Shown: positions 1-8,191 of the stretch, piece after piece
How the letters are laid out: every line of letters begins with the position of its first letter
Position numbering within the stretch: the stretch's first letter is position 1
Origin: Myxococcus stipitatus
GTDB lineage: Bacteria; Myxococcota; Myxococcia; Myxococcales; Myxococcaceae
Assembly: GCF_021412625.1 (NCBI RefSeq)
Contig: NZ_JAKCFI010000002.1
Span: 1,178,001 to 1,242,000, forward strand
Direction of reading: 5' to 3'
Length of the DNA: 64,000 bases
Position numbers and translations under genes: made by a program
The notes under the pieces: generated by a model
Told to the model about the DNA's origin: nothing
The model's database searches: none
What the model saw: the letters and a program-made list of their open reading frames with translations, nothing else

Positions 1-291
1 ACCGGCGGCCAGGCGCAGCACCTCCGGGGTGAAGCGGGCGCGGCTGCCCAGGCCCAGCAGGAGCACGCGCTCCGCGGCGACCCGGCCGAGCGTGTGCATC
101 ACCAGCGCCTGGTCCGCCTTCGCCTTGAAGCCCTCCTGGGTGGCGGCGCCGCGAAGGCGCCCGTCCAGGGCACTGTCGGCCGCGGCCAGCGTGGCCGGGC
201 CCCCATCGCCCAGCTCACCCTCGAAGAGGGGAATGACGAGCAGCTCGCCATTCGCACGGGTGGCGTCGCCGGAGACGAAGGTGAAATTCAT
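1..291 (-). CDS. pepA: Leucyl aminopeptidase (M17), N-terminal part, cut by window edge
   Basis: The first 97 codons of a gene that runs off the left edge. The start ATG is at 291 on the minus strand. The translation begins MNFTFVSGDATRANGELLVI and continues through a DxALDGxL-like stretch and a VLLLGLG strand. This is the layout of the N-terminal macro-like domain of M17 leucyl aminopeptidases, which precedes the di-metal catalytic domain. The catalytic half is outside the window, so activity cannot be judged. The family is a cytoplasmic hexameric exopeptidase that also binds DNA in some bacteria. It is divergent from the gene at 428, with 136 bp between them. Confidence 0.75.
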   Translation of the reverse strand, partial: MNFTFVSGDATRANGELLVIPLFEGELGDGGPATLAAADSALDGRLRGAATQEGFKAKADQALVMHTLGRVAAERVLLLGLGSRARFTPEVLRLAAG

Positions 292-427
292 GGGCCGATG
301 AACTCCTGAACGGGAGAGAGGGAGACTGAAAGGCCGCGGACTGTACCCCCCGCCTGATGCCTCGCAAAGCGCCGGATGGTGCTCGCGCGGTTGCATTGGC
401 GCCGAGGGCTCGGTAGCAGTCTGGGCC

Positions 428-1321
428 ATGCCCACCTTGCTGATGCACCTGACCGCCATCGAACGGTTGGCCGCCAATCCCGGGGACCTGCCGGCGGACT
501 GGGTTCGCGCGCTGTCCGAGGACCTGCCCTACGCGCGGTTCGGCGCGGCGCTCCCGGACCTGCCCCTGTGCGAGGGCGTGCGAGGGGGCCTGTCCGCCTT
601 CCTCCCGGAGCGGGAGCCGCCGTTGTTCGCGCGGCTGTACCACGAGCGCGCCCCGGTGGGCTTCGGCCTGAAGATGGCGGAGCTGGTGGCCAGCGGCGCG
701 CTGGTGGGGACCGAGCCGGGCATGGCCCTGCTGGCCGGCTACTTCATGCACCTGTGCCTGGACCGCCGCCTCCACCCCGTGGTGGACGCGCTCGTCGTGC
801 GCCACCGCCGCCGCGGCGAGCGCGCGCTCACGGCCCACCGCGACATCGAGTGGGCCCAGACGCTCTTCTACCTGCGCGAACTGCACGGCGTGGAACTGCT
901 CGGCTCGGCGCGGCTGCGCGAGAAGTGTCAGGTGGTGAAGAGCCCGGGCTTCCCCTGGCGAGGCATCGGCCGGGGCATCTACGAACTGGTGCGCCTGTCG
1001 TCCCAGGAGCGCGTGGGCCAGGCGCCCTCCAAGGCGGAGGTGGATGGCTGGGTGCGGGGCCTGTACGTTTCCGGACTCTTCCTCTCCAGCCCCGTGGGCC
1101 GCACGCGCGCGCTCCCCGCGTTCGCGCACCTGTCCTTCCAGGAGCTCTACCGCAACGACACCTTCGACTTCTCACGGGAGGTCGAAGGTGCGTTGGAGTC
1201 GGCGCGTGGCGTCCTGCGGAGGTTGCACGGCTACATGACGAGGGGCACATTCACACCCCGTACGCGCGCCCGCTTCCTCGAGGCGTTTCCCGAGGGGAAC
1301 CTGGGCGTACGGGCCGCGTAG
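428..1321 (+). CDS. Hypothetical protein, possible zinc-dependent phospholipase C-like fold
   Basis: A 297-residue cytoplasmic-looking protein with no signal peptide or membrane segment. The N-terminus (MPTLLMHLTAIERL) and the segment GYFMHLCLDRRLHPVVDAL near residues 105-123 have the His/Asp-rich helical pattern seen in PF00882 (zinc-dependent phospholipase C / S1-P1 nuclease fold) proteins. There the conserved His and Asp residues bind zinc. A DIEWAQTLFYL segment follows. The similarity is from pattern only, so the assignment is tentative. It is divergent from pepA and separate from the permease gene downstream (127 bp gap). Confidence 0.55.
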   Translation: MPTLLMHLTAIERLAANPGDLPADWVRALSEDLPYARFGAALPDLPLCEGVRGGLSAFLPEREPPLFARLYHERAPVGFGLKMAELVASGALVGTEPGMALLAGYFMHLCLDRRLHPVVDALVVRHRRRGERALTAHRDIEWAQTLFYLRELHGVELLGSARLREKCQVVKSPGFPWRGIGRGIYELVRLSSQERVGQAPSKAEVDGWVRGLYVSGLFLSSPVGRTRALPAFAHLSFQELYRNDTFDFSREVEGALESARGVLRRLHGYMTRGTFTPRTRARFLEAFPEGNLGVRAA

Positions 1322-1448
1322 CACCGGACGCACCCGCCCCTGGAGGGCAATGCAGGTTCGCGCGCAGAGCAGCCGTGCTGCCGAGCCGTGTCCTCGAAGG
1401 GGAATGCCGCTGTCCGAAGGCGGGTGGCGCTCCTATCCTCGAAGAGGC

Positions 1449-2231
1449 ATGACGGTTCTCCTCCTCATCGGCGTGGGCGGGCTCGCGGGGACATTGGGCG
1501 CGATGCTGGGTATCGGAGGTGGCATCGTCCTGGTGCCCGCGCTGGTGCTGGGCTTCGGACTCCCCCTGGAGGAGGCGGTCCCCGCCAGCCTGATGTGCGT
1601 GGTCGCCAACTCGTGCGCGGCGGCGGCGGGCTACGTGGACAACCACCTGAGCGACATCCGCCTGGGGCTGACGCTGGAGCTGGCCACGGTGCTGGGGGCC
1701 ATCGCCGGTGGGCTGGTCGCCGCGCTCGTCGCGCCGGCCATGGTGGCGGTCGTCTTCGGCCTCTTCACGCTCTACGTGGCGCTGCAGATGATGCTGGTGC
1801 GCTCGCCGCGACAGGAGCCGTCGACGCTGGATGACTACCGGCCGACGAACTACCCGCTGGGCCTCTCCGGCTCGTTCGTGGCGGGCGGCCTGTCCGCGCT
1901 CCTGGGGGTGGGCGGCGGGCCGCTGAAGGTGCCGCTGATGAGCTACGGCATGCGCGTGCCCTTCAAGGTGGCCAGCGCCACCAGCAACCTGATGATCGGC
2001 GTGACGGGCGCGGCGAGCGTGGCCGCCTACGCGCTGCGCGGCCACCTGAAGCTGGCGCTGGTGTCGCCGCTGGTGGTGGGCGTGCTCGCGGGCGCCTGGG
2101 CCGGGAGCCGGCTGATGCCGCGAGTGCCCACGTCGGTGCTCAAGCGGCTGTTCGCGTTGGTGCTGCTGACGGTGGCCGGACAGATGTTGTGGAAGGGAGG
2201 GGCGGGATTGTGGCCGAACGTATGGAAGTGA
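1449..2231 (+). CDS. TSUP family (TauE/SafE) membrane permease
   Basis: A 260-residue inner-membrane protein. It shows the two-fold repeat typical of TSUP permeases: GAMLGIGGGIVLVPAL near the N-terminus and SALLGVGGGPLKVPLM in the second half, within about eight hydrophobic segments. The family exports or imports sulfite, sulfoacetate, taurine-derived or other small organic/sulfur anions; the substrate here is unknown. The ATG at 1449 is preferred over an upstream in-frame ATG at 1350 because the family's first membrane segment begins right after it. The next gene overlaps its 3' end and encodes a DUF1634 protein. That pairing is common and suggests the two proteins work together. A second, unrelated-looking TSUP gene lies at 22308-23120. 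Confidence 0.88.
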   Translation: MTVLLLIGVGGLAGTLGAMLGIGGGIVLVPALVLGFGLPLEEAVPASLMCVVANSCAAAAGYVDNHLSDIRLGLTLELATVLGAIAGGLVAALVAPAMVAVVFGLFTLYVALQMMLVRSPRQEPSTLDDYRPTNYPLGLSGSFVAGGLSALLGVGGGPLKVPLMSYGMRVPFKVASATSNLMIGVTGAASVAAYALRGHLKLALVSPLVVGVLAGAWAGSRLMPRVPTSVLKRLFALVLLTVAGQMLWKGGAGLWPNVWK

Positions 2232-2707
2232 GTGAGGGAGAACCGGATGGCTCGGTACCGCCGCCGGTGACCGCGGCGGTGGTCGCGGAACCGGCGGCGA
2301 GGCTGGGAGGACGCAACACGATGATGGCCGCGGAGGCTCCAGCGCTGGACGCGGAGCCCGCCACCGTCACGGTGGAAGCGCCCGCGGGGGATGCGCTCCC
2401 CGCGCGCGACAGGTCGGTGGTGGGGGAGCGGTGGATCGCCCGCGTCCTGCGGGTGGGCGCGGTGCTCAGCGGTGCCATGTTCGTGCTGTCCCTGGGGCTG
2501 GAGGCCCTGCCCGGCTCGGAGGGCACGCACGTCGCCATCGACCAGCTTCGCAAGGCCGCGGCCTCGCTGCTGCTGGTGACACCCGTGGCGCGGCTGGGGG
2601 TGGCGGGGACGCTGCTGGGGCTGCGCGGCGAGTGGCGCTACCTGGCGATCGCCGCGGGGGTGCTGGGGCTGCTGGCCCTCGCGGTGGGGACCGGAATCCC
2701 CGCGTGA
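2210..2707 (+). CDS. DUF1634 family membrane protein
   Basis: A protein of about 165 residues with a polar, low-complexity N-terminal stretch of roughly 70 residues. Three hydrophobic helices follow (RVGAVLSGAMFVLSLGLEAL, LLLVTPVARLGVAGTLLGL, YLAIAAGVLGLLALAVG). The TPVARLG motif is typical of DUF1634, a family usually encoded beside TSUP permeases. The gene overlaps the 3' end of the upstream permease by about 20 bp, so translation is probably coupled. The start is uncertain: GTG at 2210 sits 7 bp after GGGAGGGG, while ATG at 2222 is also in frame. Function unknown, probably an accessory subunit of the permease. Confidence 0.75.
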   Translation: MAERMEVSEGEPDGSVPPPVTAAVVAEPAARLGGRNTMMAAEAPALDAEPATVTVEAPAGDALPARDRSVVGERWIARVLRVGAVLSGAMFVLSLGLEALPGSEGTHVAIDQLRKAAASLLLVTPVARLGVAGTLLGLRGEWRYLAIAAGVLGLLALAVGTGIPA

Positions 2708-2729
2708 GGGGATGCCTCCCGCGCGTGGA

Positions 2730-2760
2730 CTCCCAGGGCCCGGAAGACGGGCCTGGGGAG
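2730..2760. terminator. Hairpin between convergent genes
   Basis: CTCCCAGGGCCCG (2730-2742), loop GAAGA, then CGGGCCTGGGGAG (2748-2760). The arms pair with two mismatches. It lies between the convergent stop codons at 2707 and 2772 and probably serves both directions. No U-tract is visible, as is common in high-GC genomes. Confidence 0.6.
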
Positions 2761-2771
2761 CCCCGCGTGGC

Positions 2772-3644
2772 TCAGGCGCCCCGGGCCGTGAAGTGGGCCA
2801 GGATGTTGCGCACCTTGGCGACCTCGTCCCGGCGGCCCTGCTCCTCGTACAGCGGCAGCACGGCCTCGAGCTGGACGCGGGCGGCGGCCAGGTCCTGCGT
2901 GTAGTAGCAGGACAGGCTCAGGTCCCACCGGGCGCGCGCCTCGTACACGTGGTCGTGCAGCTCCTGGTACAGCTCCACGGCGCGCAGCAGGTGCGTGCGC
3001 GCGGCCTCGTGGTTGCCGAGCAGGCCCTCGGACTCGCCCAGCAGCAGGTGCCCCAGCGCGAGCGCCTCCGGGTCCTCGCCCTGCTCCAGCAGGGGGATGG
3101 CCTCCAGGAAGCGCTTGCGGGCCGGCTCGTACTCGGCCTTCTCCATGCGGATGTCGCCGATGTCGAGCAACAGCCGCGCGATGCGCTCGTTGTTGCGCGT
3201 CTGGCGGTAGAGGATGAGCGCCTCCTGGTACTTCTCCTCGGCCGCGTCGGGCTGCCCCAGGGCGCGCAGGGACTCGCCCACGCACGCGCGCGACAGCGCC
3301 TCTCCGTCGCGGTCCTTCGTCTCGTTGAAGAGCCGGGCCGCCTGGGCGATGAGCTCCACCGCGCCGCGGTGGTCCTCGAAGTTCGCCTTCACCACGCCCA
3401 GCCCGAAGCACGCCTGGGCCTGGCCGGGCTTGTTGCCGGCCTCCTGGAAGAGGGCGAGCGCCTCCTCGTAGCACTGGCGGCTGGCGGCGTGGTCCTCCAG
3501 GAGGCCGTGCAGCTCCGCGAGCGAGACCAGCCCCTGGCCCACCTGGGTGGGCGTGCCGGTGATGCGCGTGGTGGCCAGCGCGTTCTTCTGCTTCTGGAGC
3601 GCCTCCAGGAGGTGGGCGCGTTCGGTGTCGTTGGACGGGTGCAT
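2772..3644 (-). CDS. Tetratricopeptide repeat protein
   Basis: A 290-residue all-helical protein made of about six to seven tandem TPR units (for example SLAELHGLLEDHAASRQCYEEALALF and ACFGLGVVKANFEDHRGAVEL). It has no signal peptide or membrane segment, so it is probably a cytoplasmic protein-protein interaction scaffold. The ATG at 3644 lies 2 bp beyond the stop of the upstream regulator gene (3647), so the two genes form an operon. A TTG at 3650 is an alternative start. The neighbour is a ScfR/RamB-like transcription factor, but no direct functional link is visible. No catalytic domain is attached. Confidence 0.85.
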   Translation of the reverse strand: MHPSNDTERAHLLEALQKQKNALATTRITGTPTQVGQGLVSLAELHGLLEDHAASRQCYEEALALFQEAGNKPGQAQACFGLGVVKANFEDHRGAVELIAQAARLFNETKDRDGEALSRACVGESLRALGQPDAAEEKYQEALILYRQTRNNERIARLLLDIGDIRMEKAEYEPARKRFLEAIPLLEQGEDPEALALGHLLLGESEGLLGNHEAARTHLLRAVELYQELHDHVYEARARWDLSLSCYYTQDLAAARVQLEAVLPLYEEQGRRDEVAKVRNILAHFTARGA

Positions 3645-3646
3645 GC

Positions 3647-5278
3647 TCAAGCGTCGCCACCCTTGCGGCGCCGGGCCGCCTTGTCCAACGAATCGTGCTT
3701 CTCGCTCCGGTCAGCGCCGTTGACGGCCTCCGGCGGAATCACGTGCGCGGCGTGGGGGCCCGCGTGATGGCGCTCCTTCTCGTGCTTCTCGCCCTGCTCG
3801 TAGCCCAGCAGCGGGGAGAAGAAGCAGTCCTTCTTGGTGTACTCGTCGAAGGCGAAGGCGAAGCGGTAGCTGGCTGCCGCGCGCTGGTTGCAGTCGGTGC
3901 GTTCGCAGAAGCGGCAGGAGATGCCGGAGGGGATGGCGTCCTTGCGCAGGTCGTTGGTGGGCAGGCCGTAGGCCAGGTACTTGGCGTTCTCCGCGTGGGT
4001 GCCCAGGCCGATGGAGTACGCGGTGCCCTTGACGATGGAGCCCTCGGTGGGCTGCAGCTGCACCTTGGCGAAGCAGAAGTACGTCGTGCCGTCCGGCATC
4101 ATCGAATACTGCCGGGTCAGCTGCGACGGGTTGAGGAAGGCCAGGTGCACGGCCCATTTGCCGCAGCTGCCGCCGCCGGTGGCGAAGCGGATGCCCGTGC
4201 CGCTGTAGCGCTTGGAGATGTTGCCGGCGATGTCCGAGCGCAGGAAGTGGAAGGGGATGCCCGGGCGCTTGGGGTCCGACAGGTTGCACAGCCGATGCGC
4301 CACCGTCTCGTACGTGGAGCCGAAGATGCTCGACAAGAGCTCCACGTCGTAGCGCGTGCGCTGCACCTCCTTGAAGAAGTCCCCGTAGGGCAGCATCAGC
4401 GCGCCGGCGAAGTAGTTGGCCAGGTTGACCTTGATGAGCCGCTGCGTCTCCGCGTGGCGGGTGCGGCCCGCGCCGAGGATGCGCTCCACCAGCTTCTCCC
4501 GGTCGAGCATCAACAGGCCGATGGACGCGGCGATCTGGAACTTGAGCGGCTGCTCGGTGAGGTCCGGCGACAGGGTGAGCGTCTGCTCCTCCGGATCCAA
4601 CCGCCGCACCACGGACGAGCCGCTGGGCGCGGGGTCGAACAGGACGCGGTAGCCGAAGCGCTTCTCCAGCAACTGGACGAGCTGACCGCTGGTGAGCTGG
4701 CGCTCCATGCTGACGTCCCGGCGCAGCGCCTCCGCCTGCTCCTCCAGCTCCGGGAAGTAGTTGCGGTGCGTCTCCAGGAAGTCGCTCACCTCGTCGAAGG
4801 GCGAATAGTCGAACCGCACGCCCGGCACCGTGCCGTTGCCCGCGCCGGACTGCGTGCGCGTGCGCTCCTCGACGTTGAGCTGCGCCAGCACGTTCTCCAG
4901 CTGCGTGCGCGTGTTCTTGTAGAGGTTGAAGAGCGCGGCCACGGTGCCGGCCAGCTTCGGCTCCGCCGACAGCGACTGGAGCGACTCCGGGTCGATGTCC
5001 AGGCTCTTGAGCAGCGGCTCGTCCAGCAGCTTGGCGAGCGCCTCGTCCACGCGGCCCTCGCCCAGCGTGGACATGAACTGCTCGGGGTCCTGGTCGAAGT
5101 ACCGCAGCGCCTTCCACAGCAGCGGGAAGGGCATCACCCGCTTGCCCTTCTCAATCAGGTTCAGATACGCGGGCGACACCCCGAGGTCCTTCGCCGCGTC
5201 CGCCTGCTTGATGTTGCGAGCAAGACGCAGCCCCCGGAGCTTCAAGCCCACGTTGGCGTTCAGTGCGTTGTCGTTCAT
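3647..5278 (-). CDS. ScfR/RamB-like transcriptional regulator (XRE HTH + ImmA/IrrE domain)
   Basis: A 543-residue DNA-binding protein. An XRE-type helix-turn-helix lies at residues ~10-65 (LRGLRLARNIKQADAAKDLG...YLNLIEKGKR). A central ImmA/IrrE-like domain follows around residues 170-300; its zinc HExxH motif is not evident (ASIGLLMLDREKLVERIL occupies the expected place). A C-terminal Cys-containing domain (CRFCERTDCNQR) is typical of short-chain fatty-acyl regulators such as RamB/MccR. These respond to acyl-CoA and control acetate/propionate and glyoxylate or methylcitrate metabolism. The tail is Lys/Arg/His-rich. The ATG at 5278 is taken because the HTH begins just after it. A perfect 9-bp inverted repeat lies 59-82 bp upstream. 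Operon with the TPR gene downstream. Confidence 0.82.
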   Translation of the reverse strand: MNDNALNANVGLKLRGLRLARNIKQADAAKDLGVSPAYLNLIEKGKRVMPFPLLWKALRYFDQDPEQFMSTLGEGRVDEALAKLLDEPLLKSLDIDPESLQSLSAEPKLAGTVAALFNLYKNTRTQLENVLAQLNVEERTRTQSGAGNGTVPGVRFDYSPFDEVSDFLETHRNYFPELEEQAEALRRDVSMERQLTSGQLVQLLEKRFGYRVLFDPAPSGSSVVRRLDPEEQTLTLSPDLTEQPLKFQIAASIGLLMLDREKLVERILGAGRTRHAETQRLIKVNLANYFAGALMLPYGDFFKEVQRTRYDVELLSSIFGSTYETVAHRLCNLSDPKRPGIPFHFLRSDIAGNISKRYSGTGIRFATGGGSCGKWAVHLAFLNPSQLTRQYSMMPDGTTYFCFAKVQLQPTEGSIVKGTAYSIGLGTHAENAKYLAYGLPTNDLRKDAIPSGISCRFCERTDCNQRAAASYRFAFAFDEYTKKDCFFSPLLGYEQGEKHEKERHHAGPHAAHVIPPEAVNGADRSEKHDSLDKAARRRKGGDA

Positions 5279-5616
5279 GGCCGAATCGGATCCATGGAGC
5301 GTCCTGGCCCGGCTCCCTGGCTCCTCTGAACCACTCTGCAAATCGATTTACCGATTTGCAATCAACGTTTTTCTTCGAGCGGACCCTTGTGCTGCGGCCG
5401 ACGGAACGGCTGTCCACCATCCCCAACTCGCCCCTGGAGTGGATGTATCTATATGTAACTATTGAGCTATTTCAGGGTGGGGATGTGCGTCGAGGCAGGT
5501 GATTGACGCATGTTGTCAACGCCTTTACCGCCGCGTCGCGGCATGGTGACGAGGTGTGTCGGTAAACTGGATTTCACGGTTTACAAAGAGGGGACCCCAG
5601 GTCGTTGGAGCAGCAT
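5279..5616. promoter_or_regulatory. Upstream region of the ScfR-like gene
   Basis: 338 bp without a convincing gene, between the start of the regulator (5278) and the end of fabF (5617), both on the minus strand. It contains an AT-rich stretch (5441-5475) unusual for this genome, the 9-bp palindrome described separately, TTGAC-N7-GTCAA (5503-5519), and GTAAAC-N11-GTTTAC (5562-5584). The promoter of the regulator must lie here, but no single -35/-10 pair stands out. Confidence 0.5.
5337..5360. promoter_or_regulatory. Perfect 9-bp inverted repeat, candidate operator of the ScfR/RamB-like regulator
   Basis: TGCAAATCG (5337-5345), spacer ATTTAC, CGATTTGCA (5352-5360). The half-site contains the TTTGCAAA-like core recognised by RamB-type regulators (from memory of that family). 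The repeat sits 59-82 bp upstream of the regulator ATG, where an autoregulatory operator would be expected. Confidence 0.6.
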
Positions 5617-6861
5617 TCAGGCGATCAGCCGCTGGAAGACGAGGGACACGTTGGTGCCGCCGAAGCCGAAGGAGTTGCTCATGACGGCGTCGACGCGCTG
5701 TTCGCGGGCGGTGTTGGGGACGCAATCGAGGACGATGCGGGGGTCCTGGCGGTGGAGGTTGATGGTGGGGGGCAGCACGCCCCGGGTGAGGGCGAGCACG
5801 CTGATGACGGCCTCGGCCGCGCCGGCCGCGCCGTTCATGTGGCCGGTCATCGACTTGGTGGAGGAGACGGCGACCGAGCGCGCGGAGTCGCCGAAGACGC
5901 GGCCGATGCCCTCCATCTCCAGCACGTCGCCGATGTCCGTCGAGGTGCCGTGCGCGTTGATGTAGCCGATGTCCGCGGGGCGGAGGCCCGCGTCGGAGAG
6001 GGCGGCGCGCATGCTGCGCTGGGCGCCCTCGTGCTCCGGCGCGGGCTGGGTGACGTGGTGGGCGTCGGAGCTGGCGCCGTAGCCCACCAGCTCCGCGAGG
6101 ATGCGGGCGCCGCGGGCCCGCGCGTGCTCCAGCTCCTCCAGCACGAGCATGCCGGCGCCCTCGGCGAGCACGAAGCCGTCGCGGTCCGCGTCGAAGGGGC
6201 GGCTGGCCGCCTGGGGCGCGTCGTTGCGGGTGGAGAGCGCCTTCATGGCCGCGAAGCCGCCGACGCCCAGCAGGCTGATGGGGGCTTCCGAGCCACCCGC
6301 CACCGCGGCGTCGAACTCACCGCGCTGGATGCCGCGCAGCGCCTCGCCCAGTGCATGGGCGCTGGTGCTGCAGGCGGAGTTGGTGGACCACGAGGGCCCC
6401 TTGATGCCGTGGCGGAGCGTCACGTAGCCCGGCGCCATGTTGATGATCATCTGCAGGATGAAGAACGGGCTGATGCGGTCCGGTCCCTTCTCCAGCGCGC
6501 GGCGGTAGGTCTCCTCGAGGCTGGAGATGCCGCCGATTCCCGAACCGATGATGACCGCGATGCGCTCGGCGTTCTCGGGGGTGACCTTCAGCCCGGAGTC
6601 CGCCATCGCCATGTCCGCGGCCACCACCGCGAACTGGGCGAAGCGGTCCATGCGTCGCGCCTCGCGCCGGTCGATGAAGTCCTCGGGCTGGAAGCCCTTC
6701 ACCTCCCCGGCGATGCGCGAGTCGAGCCGGCTCGCGTCGAAGAGGGTGATGGGGCCCACGCCACTGCGGCCCTGGACGAGCGACTCCCAGCTCTCCTCCA
6801 CGCCGATTCCGCACGGACTGATGAGTCCCATGCCGGTCACCACCACGCGTCGCTTCGTCAT
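5617..6861 (-). CDS. fabF: Beta-ketoacyl-ACP synthase II (FabF/KAS II)
   Basis: A 414-residue thiolase-fold condensing enzyme that elongates acyl-ACP with malonyl-ACP in the cytoplasm. The Cys-His-His triad is intact: Cys164 in [10 protein letters not shown], His304 in INAHGTSTD, His341 in TGHMNGAAG, plus Lys336. The family's [10 protein letters not shown] and [10 protein letters not shown] motifs are present. Length matches normal FabF (about 412). The gene stands alone, without acpP or fabD/fabG neighbours. It is divergent from a thioesterase-TetR pair and so may be a dedicated paralogue, for instance for specialised acyl chains or secondary metabolism, rather than the housekeeping copy. 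ATG at 6861. Confidence 0.92.
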   Translation of the reverse strand: MTKRRVVVTGMGLISPCGIGVEESWESLVQGRSGVGPITLFDASRLDSRIAGEVKGFQPEDFIDRREARRMDRFAQFAVVAADMAMADSGLKVTPENAERIAVIIGSGIGGISSLEETYRRALEKGPDRISPFFILQMIINMAPGYVTLRHGIKGPSWSTNSACSTSAHALGEALRGIQRGEFDAAVAGGSEAPISLLGVGGFAAMKALSTRNDAPQAASRPFDADRDGFVLAEGAGMLVLEELEHARARGARILAELVGYGASSDAHHVTQPAPEHEGAQRSMRAALSDAGLRPADIGYINAHGTSTDIGDVLEMEGIGRVFGDSARSVAVSSTKSMTGHMNGAAGAAEAVISVLALTRGVLPPTINLHRQDPRIVLDCVPNTAREQRVDAVMSNSFGFGGTNVSLVFQRLIA

Positions 6862-6948
6862 CCTTCGCTCCCTGGGTCGTCACGTGGGCGCCCTGACGGA
6901 CTCCGGCCCGCCGCCAGGGGAGGCTCCACGTGCACTGGATGTCGAATT

Positions 6949-6977
6949 GTATTATGGGGATAATCCAATGATGGCAA
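6949..6977 (-). promoter_or_regulatory. Candidate sigma-A promoter of fabF
   Basis: Read on the minus strand: TTGCCA (-35, 6977-6972), 17-bp spacer, TAATAC (-10, 6954-6949). It lies about 90 bp upstream of the fabF ATG in an AT-rich stretch. ATTAT-GGGG-ATAAT (6951-6964) overlaps the -10 and could be a regulator site. Confidence 0.5.
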
Positions 6978-7017
6978 GCCTGCTTTGGCCGTGTGTTCGC
7001 GCGGCTCGAATGCATGG

Positions 7018-7033
7018 AATGATGGACATCATT
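7018..7033. promoter_or_regulatory. Inverted repeat upstream of thioesterase-tetR, candidate operator
   Basis: AATGATG-GA-CATCATT, a perfect 7-2-7 palindrome ending 22 bp before the ATG at 7056. Its compact form and position fit a TetR-family operator. The TetR gene is the second gene of the same operon. Confidence 0.5.
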
Positions 7034-7055
7034 TGACCACCGAGGAGAATCGGCG

Positions 7056-7580
7056 ATGAGTGAAGGACAGGGTGCGGCGCGGACGCGGACGGTGACGTGG
7101 AGGGATCCTCGTGAGGGCGTGGCGGCGGCGAAGACGATGACGGGGCTGGAGTACCTGCGAGCCATCGTCCGGGGAGAGGTGCCGGGCGCGCCCATCGCGG
7201 AGTTGATGGGTTTCAGGCCAGTGGAGGTGTCCGAGGGGCGCGCGGTGTTCGAGGTGGAGCCGGCGGAGTACCACTACAATCCGATCGGCACGGTGCACGG
7301 GGGGCTGGCGGCCACGTTGCTGGACTCGGCCCTGGGGTGCGCGGTGCACTCCACGTTGCCGGTGGGGGCGGGGTACACGACGCTGGAGCTCCATGTGAAT
7401 CTGGTGCGTGCCATCGCGCATGACACCGGGACGCTGCGGTGCACGGGGGAGGTCATCCACGTGGGTGGGCGCGTGGCGACGGCGCAGGCGAAGCTGACGG
7501 ACGCGGACGGGAAGCTGTATGCCCACGGCACCACGACGTGCATGTTGTTCCGGCCCCCTGGCGCAGGAGGCCGCGAGTAG
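7056..7580 (+). CDS. PaaI-family hotdog thioesterase
   Basis: A 174-residue single-domain hotdog protein. The hallmark HYNPIGTVHGGLAATLLDSALGCAV (roughly residues 73-97) carries the Asn/His-Gly-Gly region and the central helix with the catalytic acid of PaaI/YbgC-type acyl-CoA thioesterases. An N-terminal extension of about 30 residues precedes the domain. Such enzymes hydrolyse acyl- or aryl-CoA esters in the cytoplasm; the substrate is not evident. A GAGGAG ribosome-binding site precedes the ATG. It forms an operon with the TetR gene (14 bp gap) and is divergent from fabF, which suggests a small regulated acyl-chain unit. Confidence 0.87.
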   Translation: MSEGQGAARTRTVTWRDPREGVAAAKTMTGLEYLRAIVRGEVPGAPIAELMGFRPVEVSEGRAVFEVEPAEYHYNPIGTVHGGLAATLLDSALGCAVHSTLPVGAGYTTLELHVNLVRAIAHDTGTLRCTGEVIHVGGRVATAQAKLTDADGKLYAHGTTTCMLFRPPGAGGRE

Positions 7581-7594
7581 GAGGCGGCGAGACG

Positions 7595-8191
7595 ATGCGG
7601 TACGCACCCGAGCACAAGCAGGCCACGCGCGAGCGAATCCTCTCCGCGGCGGAGTCCCTCTTCCGCAAGGAGGGCTTCGCTGGCGCGAGCGTGGAGCGCG
7701 TCATGCGCGCGGCGGGGCTGACGGTGGGGGGCTTCTATGCCCACTTCGCCTCGAAGGACACGTTGCTCGCGGAGTCCGTGCGCGCGTTCTTCCAGCGCCA
7801 GCAGGCGCGGTGGCTCGGTGGGTTGGAGGAGCTCCGGGGCGCGGAGTTCCTGAGCCACTTCGTGCGCCGGTATCTGAATCACCACATCCGCGACAACATG
7901 GAGACGGGCTGCATCATGCCGTCGGTGCTCTCCGACCTGACGCGGGGAACGCCGGAGTCGCGTGAGGCGCTCGTCGAGGGGCTGGAGGCGCTCGCCGGGG
8001 CGATTGGCGAGCGCGTGCCGGGCGAAGGTGTCACCGAGCGCAAGCGCGCGCTCGCGACGGTGGCGCTCCTCTTCGGCGCCATGACGCTGGCGAGGGCCAC
8101 CCGGCCGTTGCCGCTCTCGGATGAGGTCCTCGAAGCGGCCCGCGATTTCCTGCTCGCGGGGCGAGCACCGGAGGGTGGGAAGAAGCGCTGA
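7595..8191 (+). CDS. TetR/AcrR family transcriptional regulator
   Basis: A 198-residue repressor. The N-terminal TetR HTH is clear: TRERILSAAESLFRKEGFAGASVERVMRAAGLTVGGFYAHFASKDTLLAE (residues ~10-60). The C-terminal ligand domain contains METGCIMPSVLSDL, a segment common in TetR regulators near acyl-metabolism and redox genes. Start ATG 7595 follows GGAGG. It probably represses its own operon and perhaps divergent fabF through the palindrome at 7018-7033. Ligand unknown. Confidence 0.88.
   Translation: MRYAPEHKQATRERILSAAESLFRKEGFAGASVERVMRAAGLTVGGFYAHFASKDTLLAESVRAFFQRQQARWLGGLEELRGAEFLSHFVRRYLNHHIRDNMETGCIMPSVLSDLTRGTPESREALVEGLEALAGAIGERVPGEGVTERKRALATVALLFGAMTLARATRPLPLSDEVLEAARDFLLAGRAPEGGKKR

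Noticed and set aside
5562-5584. GTAAAC-N11-GTTTAC as an operator
   Set aside because: It lies about 280 bp upstream of the regulator start, just past the fabF stop, with short six-base arms; chance is a fair explanation.
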